The notes under the pieces were generated by a model. It saw only the letters and a program-made list of their open reading frames with translations. It did not search any database and was not told the origin of the DNA. DNA of 64,000 nucleotides from Streptomyces antimicrobicus (lineage in GTDB: Bacteria; Actinomycetota; Actinomycetes; Streptomycetales; Streptomycetaceae), in assembly GCF_020532625.1 (NCBI RefSeq), contig NZ_JAJAUY010000008.1:24243-88242 (forward strand), in the 5' to 3' direction. A program made the translations under genes and the position numbers. Every line of letters begins with the position of its first letter. The first letter of the stretch is position 1. Positions 43,621-52,936 of the stretch are shown in pieces.

Positions 43621-44568
43621 CTAACGCCGCCTCAGGTCCGCCACCCGGGCCCGGTCCGGGCCGGAGGGCTCCGGGAGGGAGACCGCGCTGCGCAGTTGGG
43701 GGCCGCCGCGGCGCTGGACCGGCAGGGGGGACTCGCGGCGCGGGCGGCGGGGCGGCAGGCCCTCGGCGCCGGCCGCGCCCGGGTGGCCGGCGCCTGCGAC
43801 GGTGATCTGGACGCCCTGGTCCGCCAGCGCCTGGAGCTCGGTGGCGGCGCGGTCGTCGTGCGGCGGCGGCTCGTCGGTCACCAGGCGGGTGATGACGTCC
43901 GTCGGGACCGTCTGGAACATGGTGTCCGTGCCGAGCTTGGTGTGGTCGGCGAGGACCACCACCTCGGCCGCCGCCTGGACCAGCGCCCGGTCCACGCTCG
44001 CGCTCAGCATGTTGGACGTGGACAGGCCCCGTTCCGCCGTCAGGCCGCTGCCGGACAGGAAGGCCCGGGACACCCGCAGCCCCTGCAGCGACTGCTCGGC
44101 CCCGCTGCCGACCAGCGCGTAGTTGGAGCCGCGCAGGGTGCCCCCGGTCATCACCACCTCGACCCGGTTGGCGTGGGCCAGGGCCTGCGCGACCAGGAGG
44201 GAGTTGGTGACCACGGTCAGGCCCGGCACCCGGGCGAGCCGGCGGGCCAGCTCCTGGGTGGTGGTGCCGGCGCCGACGACGACGGCCTCGCCCTCCTCTA
44301 CGAGGCCCGCGGCCACGTCGGCGATGGCGGTCTTCTCCGCGGTCGCGAGATGGGACTTTTGCGGAAAGCCGGACTCCCGCGTGAATCCGCCCGGCAAGAC
44401 CGCACCGCCGTGCCGGCGGTCGAGGAGTCCTTCGGCCTCCAGTGCCCGCACGTCCCGCCGTACGGTCACTTCGGAGGTCTGGACGACGCGGGCGAGCTCA
44501 CGGAGCGATACCGCCCCGTTGGCGCGCACCATTTCGAGGATCAACTGGCGACGTTCTGCAGCGAACAC
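43621..44568 (-). CDS. DeoR/GlpR family transcriptional regulator
   Basis: 315 residues. The N-terminal helix-turn-helix RRQLILEMVRANGAVSLRELARVVQTSEVTVRRDVRALEAEGLLDRRHGGA is the DeoR signature. The sugar-phosphate-binding domain follows (about 75-235), with AGTTTQELARRL, VTNSLLVAQALA, GGTLRGSNYALVGSGAE and VVVLADHTKLG. A 70-residue Arg/Pro-rich tail is unusual. It binds DNA and senses a phosphorylated sugar. It lies near nucleoside genes, but nothing shows that it reads the CTACGCGCGTAG boxes. Confidence 0.9.
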   Translation of the reverse strand: MFAAERRQLILEMVRANGAVSLRELARVVQTSEVTVRRDVRALEAEGLLDRRHGGAVLPGGFTRESGFPQKSHLATAEKTAIADVAAGLVEEGEAVVVGAGTTTQELARRLARVPGLTVVTNSLLVAQALAHANRVEVVMTGGTLRGSNYALVGSGAEQSLQGLRVSRAFLSGSGLTAERGLSTSNMLSASVDRALVQAAAEVVVLADHTKLGTDTMFQTVPTDVITRLVTDEPPPHDDRAATELQALADQGVQITVAGAGHPGAAGAEGLPPRRPRRESPLPVQRRGGPQLRSAVSLPEPSGPDRARVADLRRR

Positions 44569-44745
44569 GAAACAGACGGTAACGCCAACGACCGTCTGGT
44601 TTCAGCTCTTTGCGCCGGAATACCGAAGTTGTTCGCAGAGCGGGGCGACTAGTGGTATACGCACGGCGAAGAGTGCGTGGCCGTCCCGTGACGGCCCCCG
44701 CACCCCGCCCCAAACCCCTTGTCCGAAGCGGTCCTTCGCGGCGGC

Positions 44746-46185
44746 CTACGCCTCCCCGGCCACCTTGCGGGTGTGCAGCTGGCGGGCGACCTCGGCGATC
44801 GAACCGGACAGCGAGGGGTACACCGTGAACGCGTTTGCGATCTGCTCGACCGTCAGGTTGTTGTCGACGGCGATCGAGATCGGGTGGATCAGTTCGCTCG
44901 CGCGCGGGGAGACGACCACACCGCCGACCACGATGCCGGTGCCCGGGCGGCAGAACAGCTTCACGAAGCCGTCGCGGATGCCCTGCATCTTGGCGCGCGC
45001 GTTGCGCAGCAGCGGCAGCTTGACCACGCGGGCGTCGATGACGCCGGCGTCCACGTCGGCCTGGGTGTAGCCGACGGTGGCGATCTCCGGGTCGGTGAAG
45101 ACGTTCGAGGAGACCGTCTTGAGGTTCAGCGGGGCCACCGCGTCGCCGAGGAAGTGGTACATGGCGATGCGGCCCTGCATGGCGGCCACGGACGCCAGCG
45201 CGAAGACGCCGGTGACGTCACCGGCGGCGTACACGCCGGGGGCGCTGGTCCGGGAGACCTTGTCGGTCCAGATGTGGCCGGAGTCCTTGAGCCTGACCCC
45301 GGACTCCTCCAGGTTCATGTCCCGGGTGTTCGGGATCGCGCCGACCGCCATCAGGCAGTGCGTGCCGGAGATGACCCGGCCGTCGGAGAGGGTGACCTCG
45401 ACCCGGTCGCCGACCCGCTTGGCGGACTCGGCCCGCGAGCGGCCGATGACGTTCATGCCGCGGCGGCGGAAGACGTCCTCCAGCACGGCGGCGGCGTCGG
45501 GGTCCTCGCCGGGGAGCACCCGGTCGCGGGAGGAGACCAGCGTGACCCGGGAGCCGAGGGCCTGGTAGGCGCCGGCGAACTCGGCGCCGGTCACGCCGGA
45601 GCCGACCACGATGAGCTCCTCGGGCAGCTCGTCGAGGTCGTAGACCTGGGTCCAGTTCAGGATCCGCTCGCCGTCGGGCTTGGCGTCGGGGATCTCGCGC
45701 GGGGTGCCGCCGGTGGCGATGAGCACGGCGTCCGCGGTCAGGATCGTCTCCGTGCCGTCGGCCGCGGTGACGATCACGTCGCGGGTGCCGTCGATGCCCT
45801 GCGGGCCGCCGAGCTTGCCGCGGCCGCGCATGACCTTGGCACCGGCCCGGGTCACCGAGGCGGTGATGTCGTGGGACTGGGCGAGCGCGAGGCGCTTGAC
45901 GCGCCGGTTGACCTTGCCGAGGTCCACGCCGACCACGCGGGCGGCCTGCTCGATGTGCGGGGTGTCGTCCGCGACGATGATGCCGAGCTCCTCGTACGAC
46001 GAGTCGAAGTTCGTCATCACCTCGGCGGTCGCGATGAGAGTCTTGGAGGGCACGCAGTCGGTGAGCACCGACGCCCCGCCCAGACCGTCGCAGTCGACGA
46101 CGGTCACCTCCGCGCCGAGCTGGGCGCCCACGAGCGCCGCCTCATACCCGCCGGGTCCGCCGCCGATGATCACGATCCGGGTCAC
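44746..46185 (-). CDS. NAD(P)H-quinone dehydrogenase, LpdA-like flavoprotein
   Basis: 479 residues with the pyridine nucleotide-disulfide reductase fold: FAD site IVIIGGGPGGYEAA, second nucleotide site VVGSGVTGAEFA and a C-terminal dimerisation domain. In the redox-cysteine region GLGGASVLTDCVPSK the first Cys is replaced by Ser39 and only Cys44 remains. It is therefore not a dihydrolipoamide dehydrogenase but the group of M. tuberculosis LpdA (Rv3303c), which reduces quinones. Cytosolic, single gene, ATG 46185. The missing C-terminal His-Glu pair of true Lpd fits too, though I judged this by eye. Confidence 0.88.
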   Translation of the reverse strand: MTRIVIIGGGPGGYEAALVGAQLGAEVTVVDCDGLGGASVLTDCVPSKTLIATAEVMTNFDSSYEELGIIVADDTPHIEQAARVVGVDLGKVNRRVKRLALAQSHDITASVTRAGAKVMRGRGKLGGPQGIDGTRDVIVTAADGTETILTADAVLIATGGTPREIPDAKPDGERILNWTQVYDLDELPEELIVVGSGVTGAEFAGAYQALGSRVTLVSSRDRVLPGEDPDAAAVLEDVFRRRGMNVIGRSRAESAKRVGDRVEVTLSDGRVISGTHCLMAVGAIPNTRDMNLEESGVRLKDSGHIWTDKVSRTSAPGVYAAGDVTGVFALASVAAMQGRIAMYHFLGDAVAPLNLKTVSSNVFTDPEIATVGYTQADVDAGVIDARVVKLPLLRNARAKMQGIRDGFVKLFCRPGTGIVVGGVVVSPRASELIHPISIAVDNNLTVEQIANAFTVYPSLSGSIAEVARQLHTRKVAGEA

Positions 46186-46385
46186 GAAAAGTCCGCCTCA
46201 CGTCTACCCGGCCGGCTGCCGCGCCCGGCCGGTGGTTCCGGGGGCGTGTCCCCCGGGGGATGCATTCCGTGCCCTATTGTCCCGCACGCTTCAAGGTGCT
46301 TCTCCCCAGGCCGGCGATCGGGTCCGCCATCCGGTGCGGCGGCCGGGCACACACCCACCGGCGCCCCTCCCGTACCCTCGGTCTC

Positions 46386-46823
46386 ATGTCGCTCTACGCC
46401 GCGTACGCCGGCAACCTCGACCCGCGGCTGATGTCACGCCGCGCCCCGCATTCCCCGCTGCGCGGCACGGGGTGGCTCCAGGACTGGCGGCTGACCTTCG
46501 GCGGGGAACAGATGGGCTGGGAAGGGGCGCTCGCCACGATCGTGGAGGCCCCGCGCCAGCAGGTCTTCGTGGCGCTGTACGACATCGCGCCGCTGGACGA
46601 GGACAGCATGGACCGCTGGGAAGGCGTCGGCCTCGACATCTACCGCCGGATGCGGGTGCGGGTGCAGACCCTCGACGGCGAGGAGGCGGCCTGGGTCTAC
46701 GTCCTCAACGGCTACGAGGGCGGCCTGCCCTCGGCCCGCTACCTAGGCGAGATCGCCGACGCCGCCGAGTCCGCCGGCGCCCCCCACGACTACGTGATGG
46801 AACTGCGCAAGCGCCCCTGCTGA
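46386..46823 (+). CDS. Gamma-glutamylcyclotransferase-like protein
   Basis: 145 residues. The opening SLYAAYAGNLDPRLMSRRAP is the family's YxGxL-type substrate site. DWRLTFGG, LYDIAPLDEDSMDRWEGVGLDIYRRMRV (acidic catalytic region) and AWVYVLNGYEGGLPSARYL follow. Similar proteins cleave gamma-glutamyl amides or act on related small amides. ATG 46386. Single gene upstream of PNP, transcribed the same way, with 114 bp between. Confidence 0.85.
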   Translation: MSLYAAYAGNLDPRLMSRRAPHSPLRGTGWLQDWRLTFGGEQMGWEGALATIVEAPRQQVFVALYDIAPLDEDSMDRWEGVGLDIYRRMRVRVQTLDGEEAAWVYVLNGYEGGLPSARYLGEIADAAESAGAPHDYVMELRKRPC

Positions 46824-46900
46824 GGGCCCCGCCGGGCCCGCGCCCGGACATTTGGTCGGAAACGACAAGGCAACGATCCGAACACCGTGAGCTGTGCCAT

Positions 46901-46912
46901 CTACGCGCGTAG
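46901..46912 (+). promoter_or_regulatory. CTACGCGCGTAG operator before purine nucleoside phosphorylase
   Basis: A perfect 12-bp palindrome ending 25 bp before the GTG start at 46938. The same sequence is found before deoC and add, so it is likely one operator of a shared nucleoside regulator. Confidence 0.8.
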
Positions 46913-46937
46913 GGATTGAGCGGCTACCCTCGTCCGC

Positions 46938-47756
46938 GTGAACGCATCTGTTACGGACCCCCACGCCGACCCCCACGCCGCAGCGAGCGCCGCAGCCGCC
47001 CGTCTGCGGGAGCTCACCGGTGCCGAGACCCACGACGTCGCGCTCGTCATGGGTTCGGGCTGGGCCCCCGCCGCCGAGGTCCTCGGCGAGCCCGAGGCCG
47101 AGTTCCCCGTCACCGAGCTGCCCGGATTCCCGCCGCCCGCCGTCGAGGGCCACGGCGGCAAGATCCGCTCGTACCGGATCGGCGAGAAGCGGGCCCTGCT
47201 CTTCCTCGGCCGCACGCACTTCTACGAGGGCCGCGGCGTCGCCGCCGTCGCGCACGGCGTCCGCACCGCCGTCGCCGCCGGCTGCAAGACCGTGGTCCTC
47301 ACCAACGGCTGCGGCGGCCTGCGCGAGGGCATGCGGCCCGGCCAGCCGGTCCTGATCAGCGACCACCTCAACCTGACGGCGGCCTCCCCGATCGTCGGCG
47401 CGAACTTCGTGGACCTGACCGACCTGTACTCGCCGCGGCTGCGCGCGATGTGCAAGGAGATCGACCCGACCCTCGAAGAGGGCGTCTACGTCCAGTTCCC
47501 CGGCCCGCACTACGAGACCCCGGCCGAGATCAACATGATCCGCGTGATGGGCGCCGACCTGGTCGGCATGTCCACCGTGCTGGAGGCCATCGCCGCCCGT
47601 GAGGCCGGCGCCGAGGTGCTGGGCATCTCCCTCGTGACGAACCTGGCGGCGGGCCTGTCCGGCGAGCCGCTCAACCACGAGGAGGTCCTCCAGGCCGGCC
47701 GTGACTCGGCCGCCCGCATGGGCCAGCTGCTCACCCAGGTCCTCGCCCGGATCTGA
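46938..47756 (+). CDS. Purine-nucleoside phosphorylase (trimeric, class I)
   Basis: 272 residues. It cleaves inosine/guanosine (and deoxy forms) with phosphate to base and (deoxy)ribose 1-phosphate. [80 protein letters not shown] and [19 protein letters not shown] are family signatures. It starts at GTG 46938 with no clear ribosome site, so the message may be leaderless. The operator at 46901-46912 links it to deoC and add. The phosphosugar mutase follows after 68 bp. Confidence 0.95.
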   Translation: MNASVTDPHADPHAAASAAAARLRELTGAETHDVALVMGSGWAPAAEVLGEPEAEFPVTELPGFPPPAVEGHGGKIRSYRIGEKRALLFLGRTHFYEGRGVAAVAHGVRTAVAAGCKTVVLTNGCGGLREGMRPGQPVLISDHLNLTAASPIVGANFVDLTDLYSPRLRAMCKEIDPTLEEGVYVQFPGPHYETPAEINMIRVMGADLVGMSTVLEAIAAREAGAEVLGISLVTNLAAGLSGEPLNHEEVLQAGRDSAARMGQLLTQVLARI

Positions 47757-47824
47757 GCCGTACGAGGCGACGGCGCAGGCCGGAGAAGCAGGCACGAGAC
47801 GCAGGCACGAGAAGAGGCGATGAA

Positions 47825-49474
47825 GTGCAGGACGACCTGATCACCCGGGCCCAGGCCTGGCAGGCGGAGGACCCCGACCCCGAGACGGCGCAGGAGCTCG
47901 CGGCCCTGGTGGAGGCCGGGGACCTGACCGAGCTCGCGGACCGGTTCTCCGGCACGCTGCAGTTCGGCACCGCCGGACTGCGCGGCGAGCTGGGCGCCGG
48001 CCCGATGCGGATGAACCGCTCCGTGGTCATCCGGGCCGCGGCGGGCCTGGCCGCCTACCTCAAGGGCAAGGGCCACACCGGCGGCCTCGTCGTGGTCGGC
48101 TACGACGCGCGCTACAAGTCGGCGGACTTCGCCCGGGACACCGCGGCCGTGATGACCGGCGCCGGGCTGCGCGCCGCCGTCCTGCCCCGCCCGCTGCCCA
48201 CGCCCGTGCTCGCGTACGCGATAAGGCACCTGGGTGCCGTCGCCGGCGTCGAGGTGACCGCGAGCCACAACCCGCCCCGGGACAACGGCTACAAGGTCTA
48301 CCTCGGCGACGGCTCGCAGATCGTGTCCCCGGCCGACGCCGAGATCGCGGCCGAGATCGACCGCGTGGGCGCGCTGGCCGACGTACCGCGTCCGGACAGC
48401 GGCTGGCAGGAGCTCGGCGACGAGGTCCTCCAGGCCTACCTGGAGCGGACCGACGCCGTCCTGACCCCCGGGTCGCCCCGGGGTGTGCGGACCGTCTACA
48501 CGGCCATGCACGGCGTCGGCAAGGACGTCGTGCTGGCGGCCTTCGAGCGGCACGGCTTCCCCGCCCCCGCGCTGGTGGAGGCGCAGGCCGAGCCGGACCC
48601 GGCGTTCCCCACCGTCGCCTTCCCCAACCCGGAGGAGCCGGGCGCGATGGACCTGGCCTTCGCCACCGCGGCGCAGGTCCACCCGGACATCGTGATCGCC
48701 AACGACCCCGACGCGGACCGCTGCGCGGTGGCCGTCCCGGACGACGCGGCGGAGTCGGGCTGGCGGATGCTGCGCGGCGACGAGGTCGGCGCGCTGCTGG
48801 CGGCCCACCTGGTGCACAAGGGCGCCCAGGGCGTCTTCGCCGAGTCGATCGTGTCGTCCTCGCTGCTCGGCCGGATCGCGAAGGCGGCGGGCGTGGGCCA
48901 CGAGGAGACCCTGACGGGCTTCAAGTGGATCTCCCGGGTCGAGGGCCTGCGCTACGGCTACGAGGAGGCCCTGGGCTACTGCGTCGACCCCGAGGGCGTG
49001 CGCGACAAGGACGGCATCACCGCCGCCCTGCTGGTCGCCGAGCTGGCCTCGGAGCTGAAGGAGCAGGGCCGCACCCTGAGCGACCTGCTGGACGACCTGG
49101 CGATCGAGCACGGCCTGCACGCCACCGACCAGCTGTCGGTGCGGGTGGAGGACCTGTCGGTCATCGCCTCGGCGATGGCGCAGCTGCGCGCGCAGCCCCC
49201 GGCCTCGCTGGCGGGCCTGCGGGTGGTCTCGGCCGAGGACCTGACGCGGGGCACGCAGTCGCTGCCGCCGACGGACGGCCTGCGCTACTACCTGGAGGGC
49301 GACTACCGGGCCCGGGTGATCGTCCGCCCGTCCGGCACCGAGCCCAAGCTCAAGTGCTACCTGGAGGTCGTGGTCCCGGTCGCCGACGGCCCGGACCTCG
49401 TCCCGGCCCGCGCCCGCGGCCAGGAGGTCCTGGACGCGATCAAGAAGGACCTGGCGGTGGCCGCGGGGATCTGA
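47825..49474 (+). CDS. Phospho-sugar mutase (PgcA/phosphopentomutase-like)
   Basis: 549 residues from GTG 47825 after AGAGGCGA. The four alpha-D-phosphohexomutase domains show VTASHNPPRDNGYK (phosphoserine loop), NDPDADR (metal loop), EALGYCVDPEGVRDKDG (sugar loop) and VIVRPSGTEPKLK (phosphate loop). Standing just after purine nucleoside phosphorylase, it likely isomerises ribose or deoxyribose 1-phosphate to the 5-phosphate, so that DeoC can use it. Sequence alone cannot exclude phosphoglucomutase. Confidence 0.9.
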   Translation: MQDDLITRAQAWQAEDPDPETAQELAALVEAGDLTELADRFSGTLQFGTAGLRGELGAGPMRMNRSVVIRAAAGLAAYLKGKGHTGGLVVVGYDARYKSADFARDTAAVMTGAGLRAAVLPRPLPTPVLAYAIRHLGAVAGVEVTASHNPPRDNGYKVYLGDGSQIVSPADAEIAAEIDRVGALADVPRPDSGWQELGDEVLQAYLERTDAVLTPGSPRGVRTVYTAMHGVGKDVVLAAFERHGFPAPALVEAQAEPDPAFPTVAFPNPEEPGAMDLAFATAAQVHPDIVIANDPDADRCAVAVPDDAAESGWRMLRGDEVGALLAAHLVHKGAQGVFAESIVSSSLLGRIAKAAGVGHEETLTGFKWISRVEGLRYGYEEALGYCVDPEGVRDKDGITAALLVAELASELKEQGRTLSDLLDDLAIEHGLHATDQLSVRVEDLSVIASAMAQLRAQPPASLAGLRVVSAEDLTRGTQSLPPTDGLRYYLEGDYRARVIVRPSGTEPKLKCYLEVVVPVADGPDLVPARARGQEVLDAIKKDLAVAAGI

Positions 49475-49498
49475 CGCCCCCGCCCCACCCCGCGACGG

Positions 49499-49550
49499 CG
49501 ACGGACTCCGTCCGCGCGGCCCCCGTGGCCCGCGCGGACGGAGTCCGTCG
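49499..49550. terminator. Strong terminator after the mutase gene
   Basis: A perfect 20-bp stem: CGACGGACTCCGTCCGCGCG (49499-49518) and its complement (49531-49550), followed by TTCTGCGT; between converging genes. Confidence 0.88.
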
Positions 49551-49579
49551 TTCTGCGTCCGCGCGCCCCGCGCGCTCCC

Positions 49580-49936
49580 CTACGCCGCGGCCGGCCCCGG
49601 CCCGACCTCCCGCACCACGCGGTACGTCGGCGCGCCCGTGCCCCGGTAGACGGCGGTGCCGGGCAGGCCCGCCACGGCCGCCTCGATGGCCGCGAGCCGG
49701 CCCTCGGTGTCGGAGGTCTCCACGAAGGCCCGGTAGGCGTCCTCGTCCCGCCAGGTCACCACGTTGTGGACGCGGGTGCCGTCGGTGCCGGCGTGGAAGC
49801 GCGCCGAGACGAAGCCCGGGGCGGAGCGCACCCAGCGCTCCGCGAGCTCGGCGAACGCGGCCACGAACGCGGCCTGGGTCTGCGGCCCGTCCACCTCGTA
49901 CTCGATGATCGATGCGAATGCGGTCTCGTTGTCCAT
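49580..49936 (-). CDS. Antibiotic biosynthesis monooxygenase (ABM) domain protein
   Basis: 118 residues of the ferredoxin-like ABM fold with FASIIEYEVDGPQTQAAFVAAFAELAERWVRSAPGFVSARFH and HNVVTWRDEDAYRAF. Such small dimers act as cofactor-free monooxygenases or heme-related proteins, or have no known activity. ATG 49936. Alone, convergent with the mutase gene; no biosynthetic genes surround it, so a role in antibiotic synthesis should not be assumed. Confidence 0.85.
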   Translation of the reverse strand: MDNETAFASIIEYEVDGPQTQAAFVAAFAELAERWVRSAPGFVSARFHAGTDGTRVHNVVTWRDEDAYRAFVETSDTEGRLAAIEAAVAGLPGTAVYRGTGAPTYRVVREVGPGPAAA

Positions 49937-49969
49937 GCGGCGATCATGGAACCTTGAGCGCGCTTGAGG

Positions 49970-50614
49970 TCAAGGGGTCCGTGACGGGCTCTGCGCGCCG
50001 CCCGGGCGGACGATCTCGCCGAGCGTGGACGCGGCCTCCGGGCGGGTGCGGACGGCGTCCGTGCACTCGAACGACCGCGGCGGGTCGGCGTCGGGGCCGC
50101 CGAGGACCACCGGGCCGGCGTCCGCGGAGACGGCCTCGCTGCCCGCGAAGGTGCACACGATCTGCGCCAGCGCCACCGGCGGCAGGTCCTCGGGCCGGCG
50201 GCTCAGCCGCAGCGTGCCCGCCGGGTCCCCGGCGCGCGGCGCCACCGCGCCCAGCCCCGTCGGCACCCCGGTGCTGAAGCCGGCGTCCCGCTCCTCCGTC
50301 GACGGCGTGCGCTCCAGGGCCTCCAGGAGCGCCTGGGCGACGAGCACCACCGGCTCCTTGGCCGGGCGCTTCTCCGGGACCGGCACGATCCGTTCCACGC
50401 CCACCAGCTGCGAGCCGCAGACCAGCTCCACGGTGGCCCGGAAGCCCTGCACCCCGCCGCCCCCGCTGGGGCCCGGCGCCGGGGTGTCGCAGGAGACCCG
50501 GGACGGGGCCGGACCCACGTCCACCGGGACGGTGGTGGCCCGGATCCCGCACCCGGTGGTCAGCAGCACCAACCCGGCCGCGGCCAGCGCGCCGCTACGC
50601 CTGCGCGTCGTCAC
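49970..50614 (-). CDS. Lipoprotein of the afsQ locus (AfsQ3-like)
   Basis: 214 residues, signal peptide with lipobox LLTTGC, so anchored outside the membrane. The rest has Cys-containing beta-rich stretches but no domain that I recognise. The ATG at 50614 overlaps the afsQ2 stop by 20 bp, so it is the last gene of afsQ1-afsQ2-afsQ3. In S. coelicolor, the lipoprotein gene downstream of afsQ2 (SCO4905) has the same place; the role is presumed to be an accessory of the sensor. Confidence 0.82.
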   Translation of the reverse strand: MTTRRRSGALAAAGLVLLTTGCGIRATTVPVDVGPAPSRVSCDTPAPGPSGGGGVQGFRATVELVCGSQLVGVERIVPVPEKRPAKEPVVLVAQALLEALERTPSTEERDAGFSTGVPTGLGAVAPRAGDPAGTLRLSRRPEDLPPVALAQIVCTFAGSEAVSADAGPVVLGGPDADPPRSFECTDAVRTRPEAASTLGEIVRPGGAQSPSRTP

Positions 50615-52085
50615 CGGCGATCACCTTCCCCACGTCCACCGGCAGCCGCAGCGTGAACAGCGCGCCGCCGCCGGGCGCGTTCTCGGCGGTGATGTCACCG
50701 CCGTGGATGTGCGCGTTCTCCATCGCGATGGACAGTCCCAGTCCGCTGCCGTCCGACTTCGGGCGCGAGGCGCTCGCCTTGTAGAAGCGGTCGAAGACGT
50801 GCGGGAGCACCTCGGCGGGGATGCCCGGGCCGTTGTCCTTGACCGCCACGACCAGCCACTGGTCCTCGACGCGTACGGACACCCGCACCGGCGAGCCGCC
50901 GTGCTTGAGGGCGTTGCCGATCAGGTTGGCCAGGATCACGTCGAGTCGGCGCGGGTCGAGCCGGGCCATGATGCCGCGCTCGGCGTCGAGTTCGACGGCG
51001 TCCAGCCAGGCCCGGGCGTCGATGCACGCGGTGACCTGGTCGGCCACGTCGACGTCGTCGAGCACCAGGCGGGCCGTGCCCGCGTCGAAGCGGGTGACCT
51101 CCATCAGGTTCTCCACCAGGTTGTTCAGCCGCCGGGTCTCGCTGACCACCAGGGCCACCGCCGGTGCGATCATCGGATCGAGGTCTTCGACCTCTTCCTC
51201 CAGCACCTCGGTCACCGCCGTCAACGCCGTCAGCGGCGTGCGCAGTTCGTGCGACATGTCGGCGACGAAGCGGCGGCTGGACTCCTCGCGGGCGCTCATG
51301 TCCGCGACCTTCTTCTCCAGCGCCTCGGCCGTCTTGTTGAAGGTGTGCGACAGGTCGGCGAGTTCGTCGTTGCCGGAGACGTCCAGCCGGGTGTCCAGCT
51401 CGCCCTCGCCCAGGCGCCGCGCGGCGTCGCCGAGCCGCTGGATGGGCTTGAGCACGGTACGGGCCGCGGCCTGCGCGAGCAGCGCCGAGCCGAGCAGGGC
51501 CAGGGCGGTGGCGATGCACAGCGACCAGGCCAGGGCGTTGAGGTCGCCGCGCTCGGTGGCCAGGGACTTGTACATGTAGCCGGTGGGACCGCCGCCCACC
51601 ACGCGGGTCCCGCCGACCAAGTACGGGTTGCCGTGCGGCGTGGTGCGCTGCCAGTACATGTGGTACTCGGAGTCGCCGGCCGCGGTCGCCTTCGGCTTGT
51701 CGTTGACGGCGTGCTGGAGCGCCTTGGGCACGTCGTCCAGGGAGAACCGGTCCGGCCCCGCGGTGCCGTACACCTTGCGGCCGTCCTTGCGCTGGTGGAC
51801 CAGCAGCACGCTGTAGCCGGGGGCGCTGCCCGCCATCAGCTCGGCGGTGCGCTGGAGTTCCTCCGGCGTCGGGTCCAGGGGCAGCGCGGCGGCCCGGTTC
51901 TGCATCTCCTGGCGGAAGTCGCCGAGCGCCGCGTCCTGGGTACGGGTGAGCACCGCCTCGCGGTTGAGCCAGTACGCGATCCCGGAGGCGGAGACGGCGG
52001 CGGTGAGCGCGACCAGGGCGAAGACGATCAGGAGCCGCAGCCGCAGGCTCGTCCAGCGCCGGCCCGCGAGCAGCGGGCGGATCAC
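50595..52085 (-). CDS. afsQ2: Sensor histidine kinase AfsQ2
   Basis: 496 residues from GTG 52085. Membrane helices (about 14-36 and 178-200) flank an outer sensor domain of about 140 residues. Then HAMP (about 200-252), the phosphoacceptor helix FVADMSHELRTPLTALTAV (His about 266), and the ATPase domain with NLIGNALKHGG, DNGPGIP and GSGLGLSIAME. It phosphorylates AfsQ1 in response to an outside signal; in S. coelicolor this controls antibiotic production and nitrogen response. It overlaps afsQ1 by 4 bp and the lipoprotein gene by 20 bp. Confidence 0.93.
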   Translation of the reverse strand: MIRPLLAGRRWTSLRLRLLIVFALVALTAAVSASGIAYWLNREAVLTRTQDAALGDFRQEMQNRAAALPLDPTPEELQRTAELMAGSAPGYSVLLVHQRKDGRKVYGTAGPDRFSLDDVPKALQHAVNDKPKATAAGDSEYHMYWQRTTPHGNPYLVGGTRVVGGGPTGYMYKSLATERGDLNALAWSLCIATALALLGSALLAQAAARTVLKPIQRLGDAARRLGEGELDTRLDVSGNDELADLSHTFNKTAEALEKKVADMSAREESSRRFVADMSHELRTPLTALTAVTEVLEEEVEDLDPMIAPAVALVVSETRRLNNLVENLMEVTRFDAGTARLVLDDVDVADQVTACIDARAWLDAVELDAERGIMARLDPRRLDVILANLIGNALKHGGSPVRVSVRVEDQWLVVAVKDNGPGIPAEVLPHVFDRFYKASASRPKSDGSGLGLSIAMENAHIHGGDITAENAPGGGALFTLRLPVDVGKVIAGDDAQA

Positions 52086-52759
52086 TGCGGGGAGTCCAGG
52101 CGGTAGCCGACCCCGCGCACGGTCCGGATCAGCGTGGGCGAGGACGGCACGTCCTCGACCTTGGCCCGCAGCCGCTGCACGCAGGCGTCCACCAGGCGGG
52201 AGTCGCCCAGGTAGTCGTGCTCCCAGACCAGCCGCAGCAGCTGCTGGCGCGACAGCGCCTGGCCCGGCCGCCGGCTGAGTTCCAGCAGCAGCCGCAGCTC
52301 GGTGGGCGTGAGCTGGAGGTCCTCGCCGTTCTTCGTCACCGTCATCGCGGCCCGGTCGATCACCAGCGAGCCGAACACGGCCGAGTCGCTGGCGTCGCGT
52401 TCGCCGCGGCGCAGCACGGCCCGGATCCTGGCGTCGAGCACCCGGCCCTGGACCGGCTTGACGACATAGTCGTCGGCGCCGGACTCCAGGCCGACGACGA
52501 CATCGATGTCGTCGCTGCGCGCGGTGAGCAGGATGATCGGCAGCTGGTCGGTGCGCCGGATGCGCCGGCACACCTCGAAGCCGTCGATCCCGGGCAGCAT
52601 CACGTCCAGCACGATCAGATCCGGCCGCTGCTCACGCAGCATCTTCAGGCCGTCCTCACCGGTGGCAGCCGTCGCCACACGGTGGCCCTGGCGGGTCAGG
52701 GAGAGTTCGAGGGCCGTACGGATGGAGTCGTCGTCCTCGATCAGCAACAGGAAAGGCAC
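52082..52759 (-). CDS. afsQ1: Response regulator AfsQ1 (OmpR family)
   Basis: 225 residues from GTG 52759 (VPFLLLIEDDDSIR). Receiver domain with acidic EDD, phospho-Asp in LIVLDVMLPGIDG (about 52), Thr in ILLTARSD and Lys in DDYVVKPVQ; winged helix (about 130-225) with LTPTELRLLLELSRRPGQALSRQQLLRLVWEHD and VDACVQRLRAKVED. It binds GTnAC-n6-GTnAC sites; one lies between it and sigQ (52841-52856). A longer frame upstream crosses the promoter region and is rejected. Operon afsQ1-afsQ2-lipoprotein. Confidence 0.94.
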   Translation of the reverse strand: MPFLLLIEDDDSIRTALELSLTRQGHRVATAATGEDGLKMLREQRPDLIVLDVMLPGIDGFEVCRRIRRTDQLPIILLTARSDDIDVVVGLESGADDYVVKPVQGRVLDARIRAVLRRGERDASDSAVFGSLVIDRAAMTVTKNGEDLQLTPTELRLLLELSRRPGQALSRQQLLRLVWEHDYLGDSRLVDACVQRLRAKVEDVPSSPTLIRTVRGVGYRLDSPQ

Positions 52760-52840
52760 CCGCTCATTCTGTCCCATCGGCCGATCGGAGTTCGACCGTC
52801 GCGCGGACGCTTCTCGGCCACGGCCGGCCGGACGGCGGCT

Positions 52841-52856
52841 GTGACAGGCCTGTGAC
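52841..52856. promoter_or_regulatory. AfsQ1 binding site between afsQ1 and sigQ
   Basis: GTGACAGGCCTGTGAC fits the GTnAC-n6-GTnAC consensus that I recall for AfsQ1. It lies in the 177-bp divergent promoter region, about 80 bp from each start, so it can control both afsQ1 and sigQ. Confidence 0.82.
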
Positions 52857-52936
52857 AGTCGGCGGACACCCCGGTTATGTCCGCCGGGCAATCTTTTGGG
52901 CAACGGACCGAAACACTCCACGACGGGGGGCGCGCG

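Noticed and set aside
49580..49936. ABM domain gene as a sign of an antibiotic gene cluster
   Set aside because: No polyketide, peptide or tailoring genes surround it; the domain is common outside clusters.
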